NCBI GenBank assembly: GCA_048380335.1
Contig: DBFCCI010000042.1
Coordinates: 1 to 21,676, forward strand
Direction: 5' to 3'
Source: Lachnospira sp900551945
GTDB taxonomy: Bacteria; Bacillota; Clostridia; Lachnospirales; Lachnospiraceae
DNA length: 21,676 nt
Shown here: piece after piece, positions 1 through 8,545 of the stretch
Layout: the number at the start of each line of letters is the position of its first letter
Numbering within the stretch: position 1 is the stretch's first letter
Made by a program: the position numbers and the translations under genes
The notes under the pieces: generated by a model
What the model saw: only the letters and a program-made list of their open reading frames with translations
Told to the model about the DNA's origin: nothing
Databases searched by the model: none

Positions 1-763
1 AAATGTTTTTAAGAAAATCATTTACTGACTCTATAACTGCTCGTTTCCTTAAAAGTATTTTATCACTAATTGGCATCATTTTATCATGCTTACTATTTTT
101 TCTCTGTTTAGTTATTAGATGAATGTTTTTATTTAAAAGATGTTCCATCAAATCCTGAGAAATATAACCTTTATCTGCAAAAAGTTTGCCATATAAATTT
201 TTTGTAAGTTGATTTATAACCTTTTCATTTCGGTCATCAGTATTTTCTGGTGTAAGACAGAAATTTAAAATTTCTCCACTATCATTAATTGTTAAATGAA
301 GTTTAAAACCATAAAACCAACCTGTAGAGCTTTTACCTCTCTTTGCGGCATCTTTAAACACTTTATGCTGTAAAATCCTATGACTATCACATACATCTAG
401 TGTTGTAGAGTCAATAAAACTAATACCTGTACAATTACCAGTTTTATATATTTGCATAAATAAAGTGAGTGGCATTACAGTATAGGGCATAAGCTCTACA
501 AAACGGTTATAACTTACAAGTTTAGGAAAGAACTTTTTATATTTAGTTGCAATAAGCCTAGTGTAGTACCATTTAAAATTTCTATATCCAGAAAGATGAA
601 AACTAACACAAATAGTCATAATTTCACTTAATGATAATGCACGAGAAGGTTGTAAATTTAAACTATTTTTATCACAAGAAATTAAATGATGTTGTAAATA
701 AGAATTTAATTCATTACAGAAGTTGTCAAGTTCATAAAAAATTGATATAATTAAATTGTCCAT
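1..763 (-). CDS. IS982-family DDE transposase (C-terminal part cut off by window edge)
   Basis: I translated the minus strand from ATG at 763, which has AAGGAG 11 bases upstream; the frame stays open for 254 codons to the window edge. The protein has a DDE catalytic triad: Asp118 in SFIDSTT, Asp197 in FADKGYI and Glu245 in RAVIESVND. The YGFKLHL stretch before the second Asp is typical of IS982 transposases. Family members are about 290-300 residues, so roughly 40 are missing beyond the edge. The visible part is intact, with no stop or frameshift, so the element may be active. A 40-bp piece of this same gene recurs at 12773-12812. Confidence 0.9.
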   Translation of the reverse strand, partial: MDNLIISIFYELDNFCNELNSYLQHHLISCDKNSLNLQPSRALSLSEIMTICVSFHLSGYRNFKWYYTRLIATKYKKFFPKLVSYNRFVELMPYTVMPLTLFMQIYKTGNCTGISFIDSTTLDVCDSHRILQHKVFKDAAKRGKSSTGWFYGFKLHLTINDSGEILNFCLTPENTDDRNEKVINQLTKNLYGKLFADKGYISQDLMEHLLNKNIHLITKQRKNSKHDKMMPISDKILLRKRAVIESVNDFLKNI

Positions 764-857
764 AAATATATTTTCTCCTTAGGTTTATTTTTTTTAGCGA
801 TTTAATTATACCATAAGAAATATATTTATGGGCTTTTTTATTTGTCGAACTCACGTT
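1..857 (-). mobile_element. IS982-family insertion sequence, partial (left part outside the window)
   Basis: The transposase gene reads leftwards and leaves the window. On its upstream side the element probably ends near 857, where the minus strand begins AACGTGAGTTCGACAAAT. This resembles the GAGTTCGACA-type terminal inverted repeats of IS982 elements as I remember them. A TATAAT box for the transposase lies at 805-810 (minus strand). The other terminal repeat is outside the window, so neither the exact end nor a target duplication can be confirmed. Confidence 0.75.
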
Positions 858-912
858 ATATTATTTAAGAGCAGGCGTAAGTAATGAAATACGTTAAAGG
901 GAGGAAGATTTG

Positions 913-2064
913 ATGAACAGAAGAATTATAGCAGGTAGTATGGTAATGGCTACATTGATATTCTCAGGGTGTAGTGCTGTTCCAGATGGCACAATTTCTT
1001 GGGAAAAGCAATCAGCAGATGGTGTTGTTATTGAAAATAATCATGTAAAAGGCACTCTTGTAGAAGATACTGTATATGTAGATGCTGATATCTCAGGAAC
1101 GAATAATAATACAGAATGGAAAGAGTATACAGCAACTTTAAAAAATATAGACGATGATGAAGCGGATAGACTAGGTCATGTTTTATTAGACGATAGTGCT
1201 TATTTAGACTCAAAAAGAGAAAGTGCGGGAGATAAACAGAAAAGTATGTACTATACATATAAGTCAGATAATACAGATGCGGTAGTTTATTGTCATAATG
1301 GTTCAATAGTTTATGATACAGCAAAAAGAAAACAAATTCAGTATACTTCCTTTTTAACAGGTAAAAAAGGTGCTTTGGATTCAAAGAAACTTCATAGTAT
1401 ATATCCTTTAGATAGTATAGAAGGAATAGACAAGGAAGAAGCAGTTGCATATTTTAAAAAATTATGTGATGAAACAGGTGTTGATGCCTCTGATAATATT
1501 GATGTGTATGCTTTTGATAAGGATAGTGCTAATGCTTATATAGCAGACGGAAATGAATATCTTTTAATGGATAAATATGAAAATATGAAGCCACTATTAA
1601 CAGACGATGATGAAGCCTACATAATAATTGCCCCATTAAAGATTAATGGAGTAGAGTTACCAGCTTACAATACATCTTCAGGCACAGGAGATTCCGTAGA
1701 GTCAAAAATTACCGCTGTTATAGGAAGAAATGGTCTTTATTATTTTGGAGTGAGTGGTTTATATGATATATCTGACGAAGAACCAGCAGAAGGTATTCAT
1801 AGTATTAATGATTTAATGGATTATTTAAAGACTAATTATCAGTATAGTTCAGGTGTCACTCGTGGAATAAAGATTTCAGATATATCATTACAGTATATTG
1901 CAAGATATTATATAACACAGGACGAATTTAAAATAGTGCCTACTTATGTTTGTAAAAAGGAAACAACAACAGTAAGTGAAAAAGAGGGAGTAAATTCGGA
2001 GATGGTAACAATAGAACGTCTTTATGTAGATGCAAGAAATCTTACCTCTTTTGCAGGAAAGTAA
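913..2064 (+). CDS. Extracytoplasmic lipoprotein of ABC operon 1, unknown function
   Basis: The 383-residue protein starts with a short basic segment, a hydrophobic stretch and the lipobox LIFSGC, so Cys about 20 is the predicted lipidated residue and the rest lies outside the membrane. I chose ATG 913 over the adjoining TTG 910 because GGGAGG at 899-904 is 8 bases from it. The mature part is acidic and mixed alpha/beta; I do not recognise a named family. Two ABC-2 permeases and an ATPase follow immediately on the same strand. By analogy with LanI-FEG and similar immunity operons it could bind a peptide or drug at the cell surface, but that is inference. Only about 55 bp separate it from the IS982 end, so its native promoter may have been displaced. 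Confidence 0.8.
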   Translation: MNRRIIAGSMVMATLIFSGCSAVPDGTISWEKQSADGVVIENNHVKGTLVEDTVYVDADISGTNNNTEWKEYTATLKNIDDDEADRLGHVLLDDSAYLDSKRESAGDKQKSMYYTYKSDNTDAVVYCHNGSIVYDTAKRKQIQYTSFLTGKKGALDSKKLHSIYPLDSIEGIDKEEAVAYFKKLCDETGVDASDNIDVYAFDKDSANAYIADGNEYLLMDKYENMKPLLTDDDEAYIIIAPLKINGVELPAYNTSSGTGDSVESKITAVIGRNGLYYFGVSGLYDISDEEPAEGIHSINDLMDYLKTNYQYSSGVTRGIKISDISLQYIARYYITQDEFKIVPTYVCKKETTTVSEKEGVNSEMVTIERLYVDARNLTSFAGK

Positions 2065-2077
2065 GGGGTAGTGTTTT

Positions 2078-2836
2078 ATGAAAAATGTATTTAGGATTGT
2101 AGGAGTTGAATTAAAAAAAGAACTATACAATTGCAAATTGTATATATCATTGATAGGATATATTTTATTATGCTTTTATATTAGTGGTGATTATGGTTCA
2201 TCAGATGCTTTTGGTTTGATTGATGTTATGTTAGGTCTTAGCAATACTGCATCACTGCTTGTATTTATTGCGGCATTGCCGTCAGCGTGTACATTTGTAG
2301 ACGATTGGGAGAATGGGTATTATAAGTTTATTGTAAGTAGAAGTTCTTCAACACAATATATAATATCAAAGATATTAACTTGTGCTATAAGTACGTTTTT
2401 GGTTTCATTTATAGGTTTTAGTATATTTGGTATTATTGAATATATTATGATTGGTGGTAATGCTTACTTAATTGATGAAACAGACATATTTTATAGTCTT
2501 GTTACAAGTGATTATAAGATATATTATATTTTTTTAAGGGCATTAATTCTTGCTTTGCTAACAGCATTGTTTGCAGAATATGGGCTTATGGGTTCTGCTA
2601 TTATGCCTAATAAGTTTGCATCAATGACATTTCCACTTATAAGCACAGTTATATTGATTGAATTTAGCAGTAAAATAAGGATTAATCATGTATCTTTGCA
2701 TAATATACAAAGTGTATATTTGCCAAACGCTTATGGTGGGATTACAGCAGTTGTTACTGTTATATTATATTTATTAGTTGCTAATATAATATTCACATAT
2801 TTTGTAAAAAGGAGGATACGCTGTGAAATCAATTAG
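2078..2836 (+). CDS. ABC-2 type permease, first of ABC operon 1
   Basis: This is a 252-residue integral membrane protein with about six hydrophobic segments (near 20-37, 57-74, 100-122, 145-166, 180-197 and 218-243). A cytoplasmic stretch, WENGYYKFIVSRSSSTQYI, after the second segment is the kind of E-G-x(n)-SR-x(n)-Y motif seen in ABC-2 permeases of bacteriocin-immunity and multidrug exporters. ATG 2078 has a GGGG-type ribosome site. The gene lies 13 bp after the lipoprotein and overlaps the next permease by 14 bp, so the genes are translationally coupled. With the second permease and the ATPase it should form one heteromeric exporter. The substrate is not visible from sequence. Confidence 0.8.
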   Translation: MKNVFRIVGVELKKELYNCKLYISLIGYILLCFYISGDYGSSDAFGLIDVMLGLSNTASLLVFIAALPSACTFVDDWENGYYKFIVSRSSSTQYIISKILTCAISTFLVSFIGFSIFGIIEYIMIGGNAYLIDETDIFYSLVTSDYKIYYIFLRALILALLTALFAEYGLMGSAIMPNKFASMTFPLISTVILIEFSSKIRINHVSLHNIQSVYLPNAYGGITAVVTVILYLLVANIIFTYFVKRRIRCEIN

Positions 2837-3680
2837 AATATGTATTCAAAATATGAGAAAATGGATAGGAAACAGCAGAATTATAGTATCCCTTATAGTT
2901 ATATTGCTTTTTACATATTTGTATACAAAGGGCTTGTGGAAGATATCTGACTATACAGGAGAGAAGTTAAGTCCATATATATTTCCATTTTTAACTACAT
3001 ATAGATATATGAAGATATTATATCTATTTCCAGTGATTATGATATTCAGTGACGCTCCATTTATTGACTCTAACCAACAGTTTGTTATGGTAAGGTCAGG
3101 GAGGTTAAGTTGGGGAATAGGACAGATGTTATACATAGTTGTAGGTTCATTTTGTTATACTATGTTTATGTTATTATCATCAATTATTGTAAATATCGGA
3201 CATATACAACTAGACACTTCGTGGGGAAAGGGGCTTATACTTGCAGCCACTACTAATCTTACGTCAGCACTTGGGATACAATATGATACAGTAAAAGTAA
3301 CAGGTTCTATTGTAAGATATTATACTCCAGCTCAGGCAATGTTATGGTCATTTGTATTTTTATGGATGATATGTACTATATTGGGGCTTATTATTTATGA
3401 TCTTAATATATTATTTAAGTCTAATGCTGTAGGAGTACTTGTTACTGGATTTATGGTATTTTTTACAGCCATTGTAGATGAAGTTCAACAATTTATGTGG
3501 TTTTCACCTGTGACATGGTCTTCGCTTAATAATATAGATGTGGCAAAGACGACAAGTTTGCCTAGTTTTTATTTTGTGCTTTATATGTACAGTGGTGCGA
3601 TAGTAATATTGTTTATAATGGGAGCTTTGCTTAGCAGGAGTAGAAGATTTTCATTTGAAATTAAGAATAACATTCAATAG
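2823..3680 (+). CDS. ABC-2 type permease, second of ABC operon 1
   Basis: The 285-residue membrane protein has about six transmembrane segments (near 20-36, 65-80, 100-125, 170-195, 205-222 and 255-273). GTG 2823 is the start, supported by AGGAGG just upstream and by the 14-bp overlap with the preceding gene. After the second hydrophobic segment it has the cytoplasmic pattern FIDSNQQFVMVRSGRLSWG, which matches the same region of the other permeases here and probably contacts the ATPase. It is longer than its partner permease. It is most likely the second transmembrane half of the operon 1 exporter; no substrate can be assigned. Confidence 0.78.
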   Translation: MKSIRICIQNMRKWIGNSRIIVSLIVILLFTYLYTKGLWKISDYTGEKLSPYIFPFLTTYRYMKILYLFPVIMIFSDAPFIDSNQQFVMVRSGRLSWGIGQMLYIVVGSFCYTMFMLLSSIIVNIGHIQLDTSWGKGLILAATTNLTSALGIQYDTVKVTGSIVRYYTPAQAMLWSFVFLWMICTILGLIIYDLNILFKSNAVGVLVTGFMVFFTAIVDEVQQFMWFSPVTWSSLNNIDVAKTTSLPSFYFVLYMYSGAIVILFIMGALLSRSRRFSFEIKNNIQ

Positions 3681-3688
3681 GAGAGCTT

Positions 3689-4330
3689 ATGGAAGATATA
3701 ATTGTTGTGGAAAATGTTTCAAAAAAATTCGGCGATAATCTTGTTCTTGATAATGTATGCGTTAATTTTGAAAAGGGCAAGATACATGGAATTATAGGCA
3801 GAAATGGTTCTGGAAAGACTATGTTAATGAAGTGCATATGTGGGTTTGTTCCAGTTACATCGGGTACTATTACTGTCGCTGGCAAAAAAGTAGGAAAAGA
3901 TGTTGATGTACCGCATAATATGGGAATTATTATTGAAACTCCCGGTTTTTTAAACAGTTATAGTGGATATAATAACTTGAAGTTTCTTGCAGGAATTAAT
4001 AAAAAAATTGGTAAAGATAGAATTATGGAGGTTATGGAGCTTGTAAAGTTAGACCCTCATAATAAAAAGCACGTTGGTAAGTACTCTTTGGGTATGCGAC
4101 AGCGTTTAGGATTAGCACAAGCACTTATGGAAAATCCAGACATACTTATTCTTGATGAGCCAATGAATGGTCTTGACCAGTCTGGTGTTGATGAGATGAG
4201 AGGAGTGTTAAGTTCATTAGCCAAAGGGGGAACTACAATTATTATGGCTAATCACAATGCAGAAGATATAGAGTTATTGTGTGATACAGTATGTGAAATG
4301 GAGTTGGGAAAACTTAGAATGAAATCATAA
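3689..4330 (+). CDS. ABC transporter ATPase of operon 1 (BcrA/LanF-like)
   Basis: This 213-residue nucleotide-binding protein shows Walker A GRNGSGKT (about 37-44), an LSGGQ-equivalent YSLGMRQ, Walker B DILILDEP, D-loop GLD and H-loop His in MANHN. The Q-loop position is Glu (GIIIETPGF) rather than Gln. This E-loop is known from lantibiotic-immunity LanF ATPases and is common in BcrA-type drug-resistance ATPases. It is short, with no C-terminal extension. The start at ATG 3689 has GGAGAG upstream and lies 8 bp after the permease. It powers the two permeases before it. A paralogue with the same motifs is at 8546-9220. Confidence 0.9.
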   Translation: MEDIIVVENVSKKFGDNLVLDNVCVNFEKGKIHGIIGRNGSGKTMLMKCICGFVPVTSGTITVAGKKVGKDVDVPHNMGIIIETPGFLNSYSGYNNLKFLAGINKKIGKDRIMEVMELVKLDPHNKKHVGKYSLGMRQRLGLAQALMENPDILILDEPMNGLDQSGVDEMRGVLSSLAKGGTTIIMANHNAEDIELLCDTVCEMELGKLRMKS

Positions 4331-4424
4331 GTTTAAACAAATGTAAGTATTGGTAAGATATTAAGAATATCACAACAAAAAATAATTAGTTGTTATATAA
4401 ATAATTTATAACAGTAATATATTT

Positions 4425-4470
4425 AGCATAGATATTATTATGTACAATTAATAATATCTATGCTGTTTTT
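4425..4470 (+). terminator. Rho-independent terminator of ABC operon 1
   Basis: A perfect 16-bp stem (4425-4440 with 4449-4464, starting AGCATAGATATT) has an 8-base loop and is followed by GTTTTTTG. It lies 95 bp after the ATPase stop. The lower stem resembles that of the terminator after agrC. Confidence 0.88.
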
Positions 4471-4609
4471 TGTTTGTAAAAAAATGGGTTGAAATACTCA
4501 ATAGGTGTTAAAAAATTATATTGTAATATATTGTATTTTAAAAACAGTATTATTGAATAAAGTGTATGTAATAATTGAGTTTTTATATTTGTGTAGAACA
4601 TGTATAATA

Positions 4610-4681
4610 TTTTACTAAATATGCCATATAAATAGCAGAATATTCCTTGTGTGAAAAAAGTATAGTTTTATGTTGTATAAT
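4610..4681 (+). promoter_or_regulatory. Agr-type (LytTR-activated) promoter of ABC operon 2
   Basis: Direct repeats AATATGCC (4618-4625) and AATATTCC (4639-4646) start exactly 21 bp apart, two helical turns. This is the spacing used by LytTR regulators such as AgrA. A TATAAT box follows at 4676-4681. No good -35 sits at 17 bp; the nearest candidate, TTGTGT at 4647-4652, is 23 bp away, as expected for an activator-dependent promoter. Bases 4610-4659 match 9778-9827 (in front of agrD) at 41 of 50 positions, and both repeats are kept. Confidence 0.72.
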
Positions 4682-4812
4682 AACTACCATAAGGTCTTTG
4701 AATATTAAAAGCGCGCTTGAAAAGACTTTTATATTCTTACTTATAAGCTAAATAATAAGTATAGAAGTAAATAATTAATTAATTGAAATTATAATAAGGA
4801 AAGTTAAATAAT
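4682..4812 (+). other. Leader of ABC operon 2 with a small hairpin
   Basis: This is an untranslated leader of about 125 bases. It contains a 9-bp stem (4691-4699 with 4721-4729, one G-U pair) whose 21-base loop includes GCGCGC, a conspicuous sequence in such AT-rich DNA. No riboswitch class is recognisable and the following T-run is weak. Bases 4331-4424 and 4471-4609 hold no gene that I can see. Confidence 0.4.
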
Positions 4813-6057
4813 ATGAGTAAAAACCATAATATAAAAAAATATATTGTAATAGTTACAATGTTATTATGTCTTGTAATATTTATAACCATAAGATGGATTA
4901 TACCATATATGAGAATTATAAAATCATCGCAGTCAACAGAAAATACAACTGATTCAATTAATGATATACAGGTTGCGCAAGTAATAGGAAATAAATCAAT
5001 AATTAATAAGACGGATTATAATATTAATAGTGTTAATATTATAAAGAATATTGAAAATATTCCTAAAAATCTTCTTGAACAGTATAAAGATATAAATATT
5101 TCAAATGAAAATATTACAGGAGAATATAGTATAGTTCAAATTAATTTAAATATAAAAAATAATGAGAATAATGAAAAATTATATACACCTAATAGTAATA
5201 GAATATATATATATGATAATTCTATATGTATTATGGGATATGAACCTATGTTAATGTTGCCATATACATATTCACCAGATAATCCACAACATTTTTATTT
5301 AACATTGCAATCAGGACAGGATAGTACAATTACATTATATTACGTCATTGAAGATAAATATTTAGATAATGATATAATATATGAACTTAATCCTTATAAT
5401 ATAAATAAAGATACTTTGCCAGCAAATGACGATTTATCAAAATATATTGTTGATTATGATTTAAAAGTTCTGGCAGGTATGAAAACAGGAGAGGCAGGTA
5501 TATCAAATATTATTAATAACAAAGAAGTAGTACAAGATAATAAGACTATAATAAATAAGTCTAATAATATGGTTATAAATGGAGTAAAATATAGCATTGA
5601 TAATTATGATATATCAAAAAATATATATTTGAATAATGCTGTTAATAACAGTAGTTTTAGTGAGCATATAGGTAATAATTTTTCTAATGAATATTCTTAT
5701 GTAGAAGCTGATATTAATATAACTAATACTACAAATAGTATGGTCACTATAGATTTGGATACTATATATCTTAACATAATGGAAAATAAAAATTCAATAA
5801 TAAAGTATACTAAAGTATTTACAAAAATAGATGAGGAAGAATTAACTGATAACAATATAACGATAGAAACAGGTGATTCATGTAAAATATCTGTATATTT
5901 CGCAGTAAGTGACAATCATTTTGATGAAAAATTGTTACAAAGTGGTATGGAAGTAATTACTATTGTAATTAATCCGGACAATATTAGAATTAATGGTATG
6001 GAATATAATTCAGATGAACAATATTTTATGTATGATATAGCAGGGAAAAGAGAGTAA
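4813..6057 (+). CDS. Membrane-anchored extracytoplasmic protein with a duplicated domain, ABC operon 2
   Basis: The 414-residue protein has one N-terminal membrane segment (about 10-32) and no lipobox, so it is predicted to be anchored with its bulk outside. The exterior is two related domains, about 56-200 and 255-400. GEYSIVQINLNIKNN in the first lines up with NEYSYVEADINITNT in the second, and LQSGQDSTITLYYVIEDKY with IETGDSCKISVYFAVSDNH. This beta-rich pattern resembles DUF4352/DUF5027-like immunoglobulin-type folds, from memory. A third relative is the 9201-9752 product. It is first in the operon behind the agr-like promoter. It may present or capture a ligand for the three permeases, but no function is proven. 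Codon use is extremely AT-rich (AAT/ATA). Confidence 0.78.
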   Translation: MSKNHNIKKYIVIVTMLLCLVIFITIRWIIPYMRIIKSSQSTENTTDSINDIQVAQVIGNKSIINKTDYNINSVNIIKNIENIPKNLLEQYKDINISNENITGEYSIVQINLNIKNNENNEKLYTPNSNRIYIYDNSICIMGYEPMLMLPYTYSPDNPQHFYLTLQSGQDSTITLYYVIEDKYLDNDIIYELNPYNINKDTLPANDDLSKYIVDYDLKVLAGMKTGEAGISNIINNKEVVQDNKTIINKSNNMVINGVKYSIDNYDISKNIYLNNAVNNSSFSEHIGNNFSNEYSYVEADINITNTTNSMVTIDLDTIYLNIMENKNSIIKYTKVFTKIDEEELTDNNITIETGDSCKISVYFAVSDNHFDEKLLQSGMEVITIVINPDNIRINGMEYNSDEQYFMYDIAGKRE

Positions 6058-6104
6058 ATGTAAGTTTCTAAAATATTATCTTTAGAGAAAGGTTAAAAGA
6101 AATA

Positions 6105-6920
6105 ATGAATATATACAAGTTTGAATTAAAAAGGGCTTTTAAGATACCATCATTTTATTTATCATTAATTGTAGGATGTATTATTACAATAGTGGATTGG
6201 ACAGTTTATGCTTTGCCACAGGCACAAAGTCTTGATGTATATATGGCTGATATGAGCAAGAAATCATATCCAGTAAGTGCGTTTATTATGTGGATTGGTG
6301 GTGAACGCTCAAAATTTGCATCTTTATATTTTCTTATATTGCCATTATTGGTTGTAGTTCCGTATGCACACTCTTTTTATACAGATAATAAAAGTACATA
6401 TATTAATTTTATTGTTACAAGAGTAATTAAGAAAGAATATTTTAAGGCTAAATTTTTAGCCGTATTTTTGAGTGGTGGGTGTGTAGCTGTAGTACCATTA
6501 ATATTAAATTTTATGATGACGGCAATGGTACTTCCATGTGTTAATATACAGACAGCAATGGGAGGTAAGCTTTTACCAAAGAGTTCTTTTACAGAGATTT
6601 ATTATAATTATCCTATGTTATTTGTTTGTATTTCATTATTGATGATATTTATATTTGCAGGAATAATGGCAGTATCATCTTTATATATTGCTTTTTACAG
6701 TAAATGGTCATTTTCTGTTACATTATTTCCCTTTATATTGAGTCTTGTAATTATGTCGGTAGCAGATTTGTCAAATATGAAAGCATGGGAAATAATGAAT
6801 TTTTTAAATCCTGTATTTCAATCACCAAGATTTCTTCCATTTATAATAGAAGCTGTAATACTTTTGTGCATTGCTGTATGGGAATTTATAATAAAAGGTA
6901 GTTGTCAAGATTGCATATGA
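6105..6920 (+). CDS. ABC-2 type permease 1 of ABC operon 2
   Basis: This 271-residue membrane protein has an N-terminal cytoplasmic segment MNIYKFELKRAFKIPSFY typical of ABC-2 permeases, then about six hydrophobic segments (near 18-36, 82-98, 122-146, 172-196, 203-220 and 240-260). The loop after the second segment, TYINFIVTRVIKKEYFKAK, carries the R-x(n)-K-x-Y-x(n)-K pattern shared with the other permeases in the window. AAAGG lies upstream of ATG 6105 at a rather long distance. It is one of three consecutive permease genes, which is more than the usual two for one ATPase. Confidence 0.78.
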   Translation: MNIYKFELKRAFKIPSFYLSLIVGCIITIVDWTVYALPQAQSLDVYMADMSKKSYPVSAFIMWIGGERSKFASLYFLILPLLVVVPYAHSFYTDNKSTYINFIVTRVIKKEYFKAKFLAVFLSGGCVAVVPLILNFMMTAMVLPCVNIQTAMGGKLLPKSSFTEIYYNYPMLFVCISLLMIFIFAGIMAVSSLYIAFYSKWSFSVTLFPFILSLVIMSVADLSNMKAWEIMNFLNPVFQSPRFLPFIIEAVILLCIAVWEFIIKGSCQDCI

Positions 6921-6951
6921 TTTTATATCAAGATGGATTAAAAGTAAGCAG

Positions 6952-7707
6952 GTGATATTTATAAATAGTAAAAAAATAGTAGAAAAGTGTATTGAAATTG
7001 TAATAAATTTTGTGATAATTGCAGGATTTATATTATTTAATACTGGAGATTTTATAAAAAGTATTCCTTTATCAGCGAGAGATAAATTATGTGTGGCAGA
7101 TATAATGATTGATAGTTATGCAGGACTTAGAGGAAACATATGTTTATTTGCTTTAATATTTATAAATATATATAAAGATATAAAGTATGATTTTATGTAT
7201 ACAAAATTATATATAGTAGGCTCTAGAGTTAAGATGTATTATAATCAGATAATAAAAAGTCTTGTTAATTCTTTTATGTATTCAATTACATATATTTATA
7301 TTTCATATAGTATGTCAAAATTGTATATTAACACGTTGATTAACTGGTCTAGTCAAGAAAGTTATTATTTTAAAGTGACACAATCAATAGTAACAGTATA
7401 CTTTATGAGTATTATAATAGAAATGTTTCTATCAGTTTTTTTGTTATTACAAATAGTGCAGACTTTATATATTGTGTTGTCATGGATAGTTAATATAGAA
7501 GCAGTTAAATGGATAGCTGTATTATTAATAATATTTTTTTCAACTTCAGTGTTAAAAATTCCAATATTTGTGAATATTTCATTAAAACAATATAGCATAG
7601 GTAATGTAATTGTAAACATAGTTATATCATTTATTTTATTAATGATGCTAATTATTAGTGGTGTTTGGATATCAAAAAGAAAGCAGTATTATAGACCAAA
7701 AAGATAA
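6952..7707 (+). CDS. ABC-2 type permease 2 of ABC operon 2 (start uncertain, possibly 6910)
   Basis: This 251-residue membrane protein has about six hydrophobic segments and the loop DFMYTKLYIVGSRVKMYYNQ, equivalent to the permease loop in its neighbours. GTG 6952 is the first conventional start, but no ribosome site precedes it. The same frame is open upstream without a stop back to about 6895 and would add residues reading AYDFISRWIKSK, a cytoplasmic N-terminus of the kind ABC-2 permeases normally have. A non-AUG start at ATT 6910, with AAAAGG at 6893-6898, would include it and overlap the end of permease 1. I keep the conventional coordinate but think the longer form may be real. Confidence 0.7.
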   Translation: MIFINSKKIVEKCIEIVINFVIIAGFILFNTGDFIKSIPLSARDKLCVADIMIDSYAGLRGNICLFALIFINIYKDIKYDFMYTKLYIVGSRVKMYYNQIIKSLVNSFMYSITYIYISYSMSKLYINTLINWSSQESYYFKVTQSIVTVYFMSIIIEMFLSVFLLLQIVQTLYIVLSWIVNIEAVKWIAVLLIIFFSTSVLKIPIFVNISLKQYSIGNVIVNIVISFILLMMLIISGVWISKRKQYYRPKR

Positions 7708-7718
7708 AGAGGAGATGT

Positions 7719-8513
7719 ATGAAGGAACTATTAATAATTGATATAAAACATGGTTGTATTGAACAGTGGAAAAAATATTTTATTATAATCTGTATCACAT
7801 TTTATTCTTGTGTTGTGTTTTGGAATAGATATTATAATACAGGAGATATAAATAATATATCTTGTGCAGATATGATTTTTTTCAATTTAAAAGGTATGAA
7901 ATATATAAAAGACAGTAGTATAGTTATTATACCTGATGGATTTTGGCTTGCATTAAATATGTTTTTATCACTACTTATAGGGAACTATCCTATATATGAT
8001 ATGAAATTATGGGGGCAACAAAAGTTTATTCATTTAAATAAGAAAAGTATATGGTGGAAGTCAAAGTGTGTATGGTGTATGATTAGTGTTTTAATATATT
8101 ATTTTATAATAATAACAGTATCTATCTTTAGTGGAATAATATTTGGAGATGGAAGTATGACTTTACATCAAGAGGTAACTAATAGATTTTCTATAAGTAA
8201 TAATATAAGTATAAATACATTGGTTATATCATTAATGGTGATGATATTAATTTCTTGTATTTTATCAGAATTTCAAATGCTTATATCAGTTATAGCAGGG
8301 GCTGTATGGGGATATATATTTAATGCAATAGTATTAATAAATGCTGTGTATACAAAAAGTGATTATGCCTTAGGAAATTTTCTTATGCTTATACGAGTGT
8401 ATTCCATGGATATTAATATAGTACAAATAATTATATTATGGTGTATTTGTTTTATTTTTGTTTTATGGATAGGAACTATAATAATAAAGCGGAAGGATTT
8501 AAAAGATAAATAA
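7719..8513 (+). CDS. ABC-2 type permease 3 of ABC operon 2
   Basis: The 264-residue membrane protein starts at ATG 7719 with a good AGAGGAG site, 11 bp after permease 2. It has about six hydrophobic segments (near 20-38, 75-92, 120-145, 165-185, 190-212 and 235-255). After the second segment comes YDMKLWGQQKFIHLNKKSIW, the counterpart of the FIDSNQQF loop in operon 1 permease 2, so these two may be corresponding halves in the two exporters. It is followed by the ATPase gene. Confidence 0.78.
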   Translation: MKELLIIDIKHGCIEQWKKYFIIICITFYSCVVFWNRYYNTGDINNISCADMIFFNLKGMKYIKDSSIVIIPDGFWLALNMFLSLLIGNYPIYDMKLWGQQKFIHLNKKSIWWKSKCVWCMISVLIYYFIIITVSIFSGIIFGDGSMTLHQEVTNRFSISNNISINTLVISLMVMILISCILSEFQMLISVIAGAVWGYIFNAIVLINAVYTKSDYALGNFLMLIRVYSMDINIVQIIILWCICFIFVLWIGTIIIKRKDLKDK

Positions 8514-8545
8514 AATGTATTAAGAATGGAGGTCGAATTTTTTGT

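Noticed and set aside
1028..1450. 140-codon minus-strand frame within the lipoprotein gene
   Set aside because: It is rich in Leu and Tyr as expected of the antisense of an AT-rich gene, has no recognisable motif, and lies opposite a clear lipoprotein.
4691..4729. Riboswitch or attenuator in the leader of ABC operon 2
   Set aside because: Only one short hairpin with a large loop and a weak T-run; no match to a known riboswitch core and no alternative fold evident.
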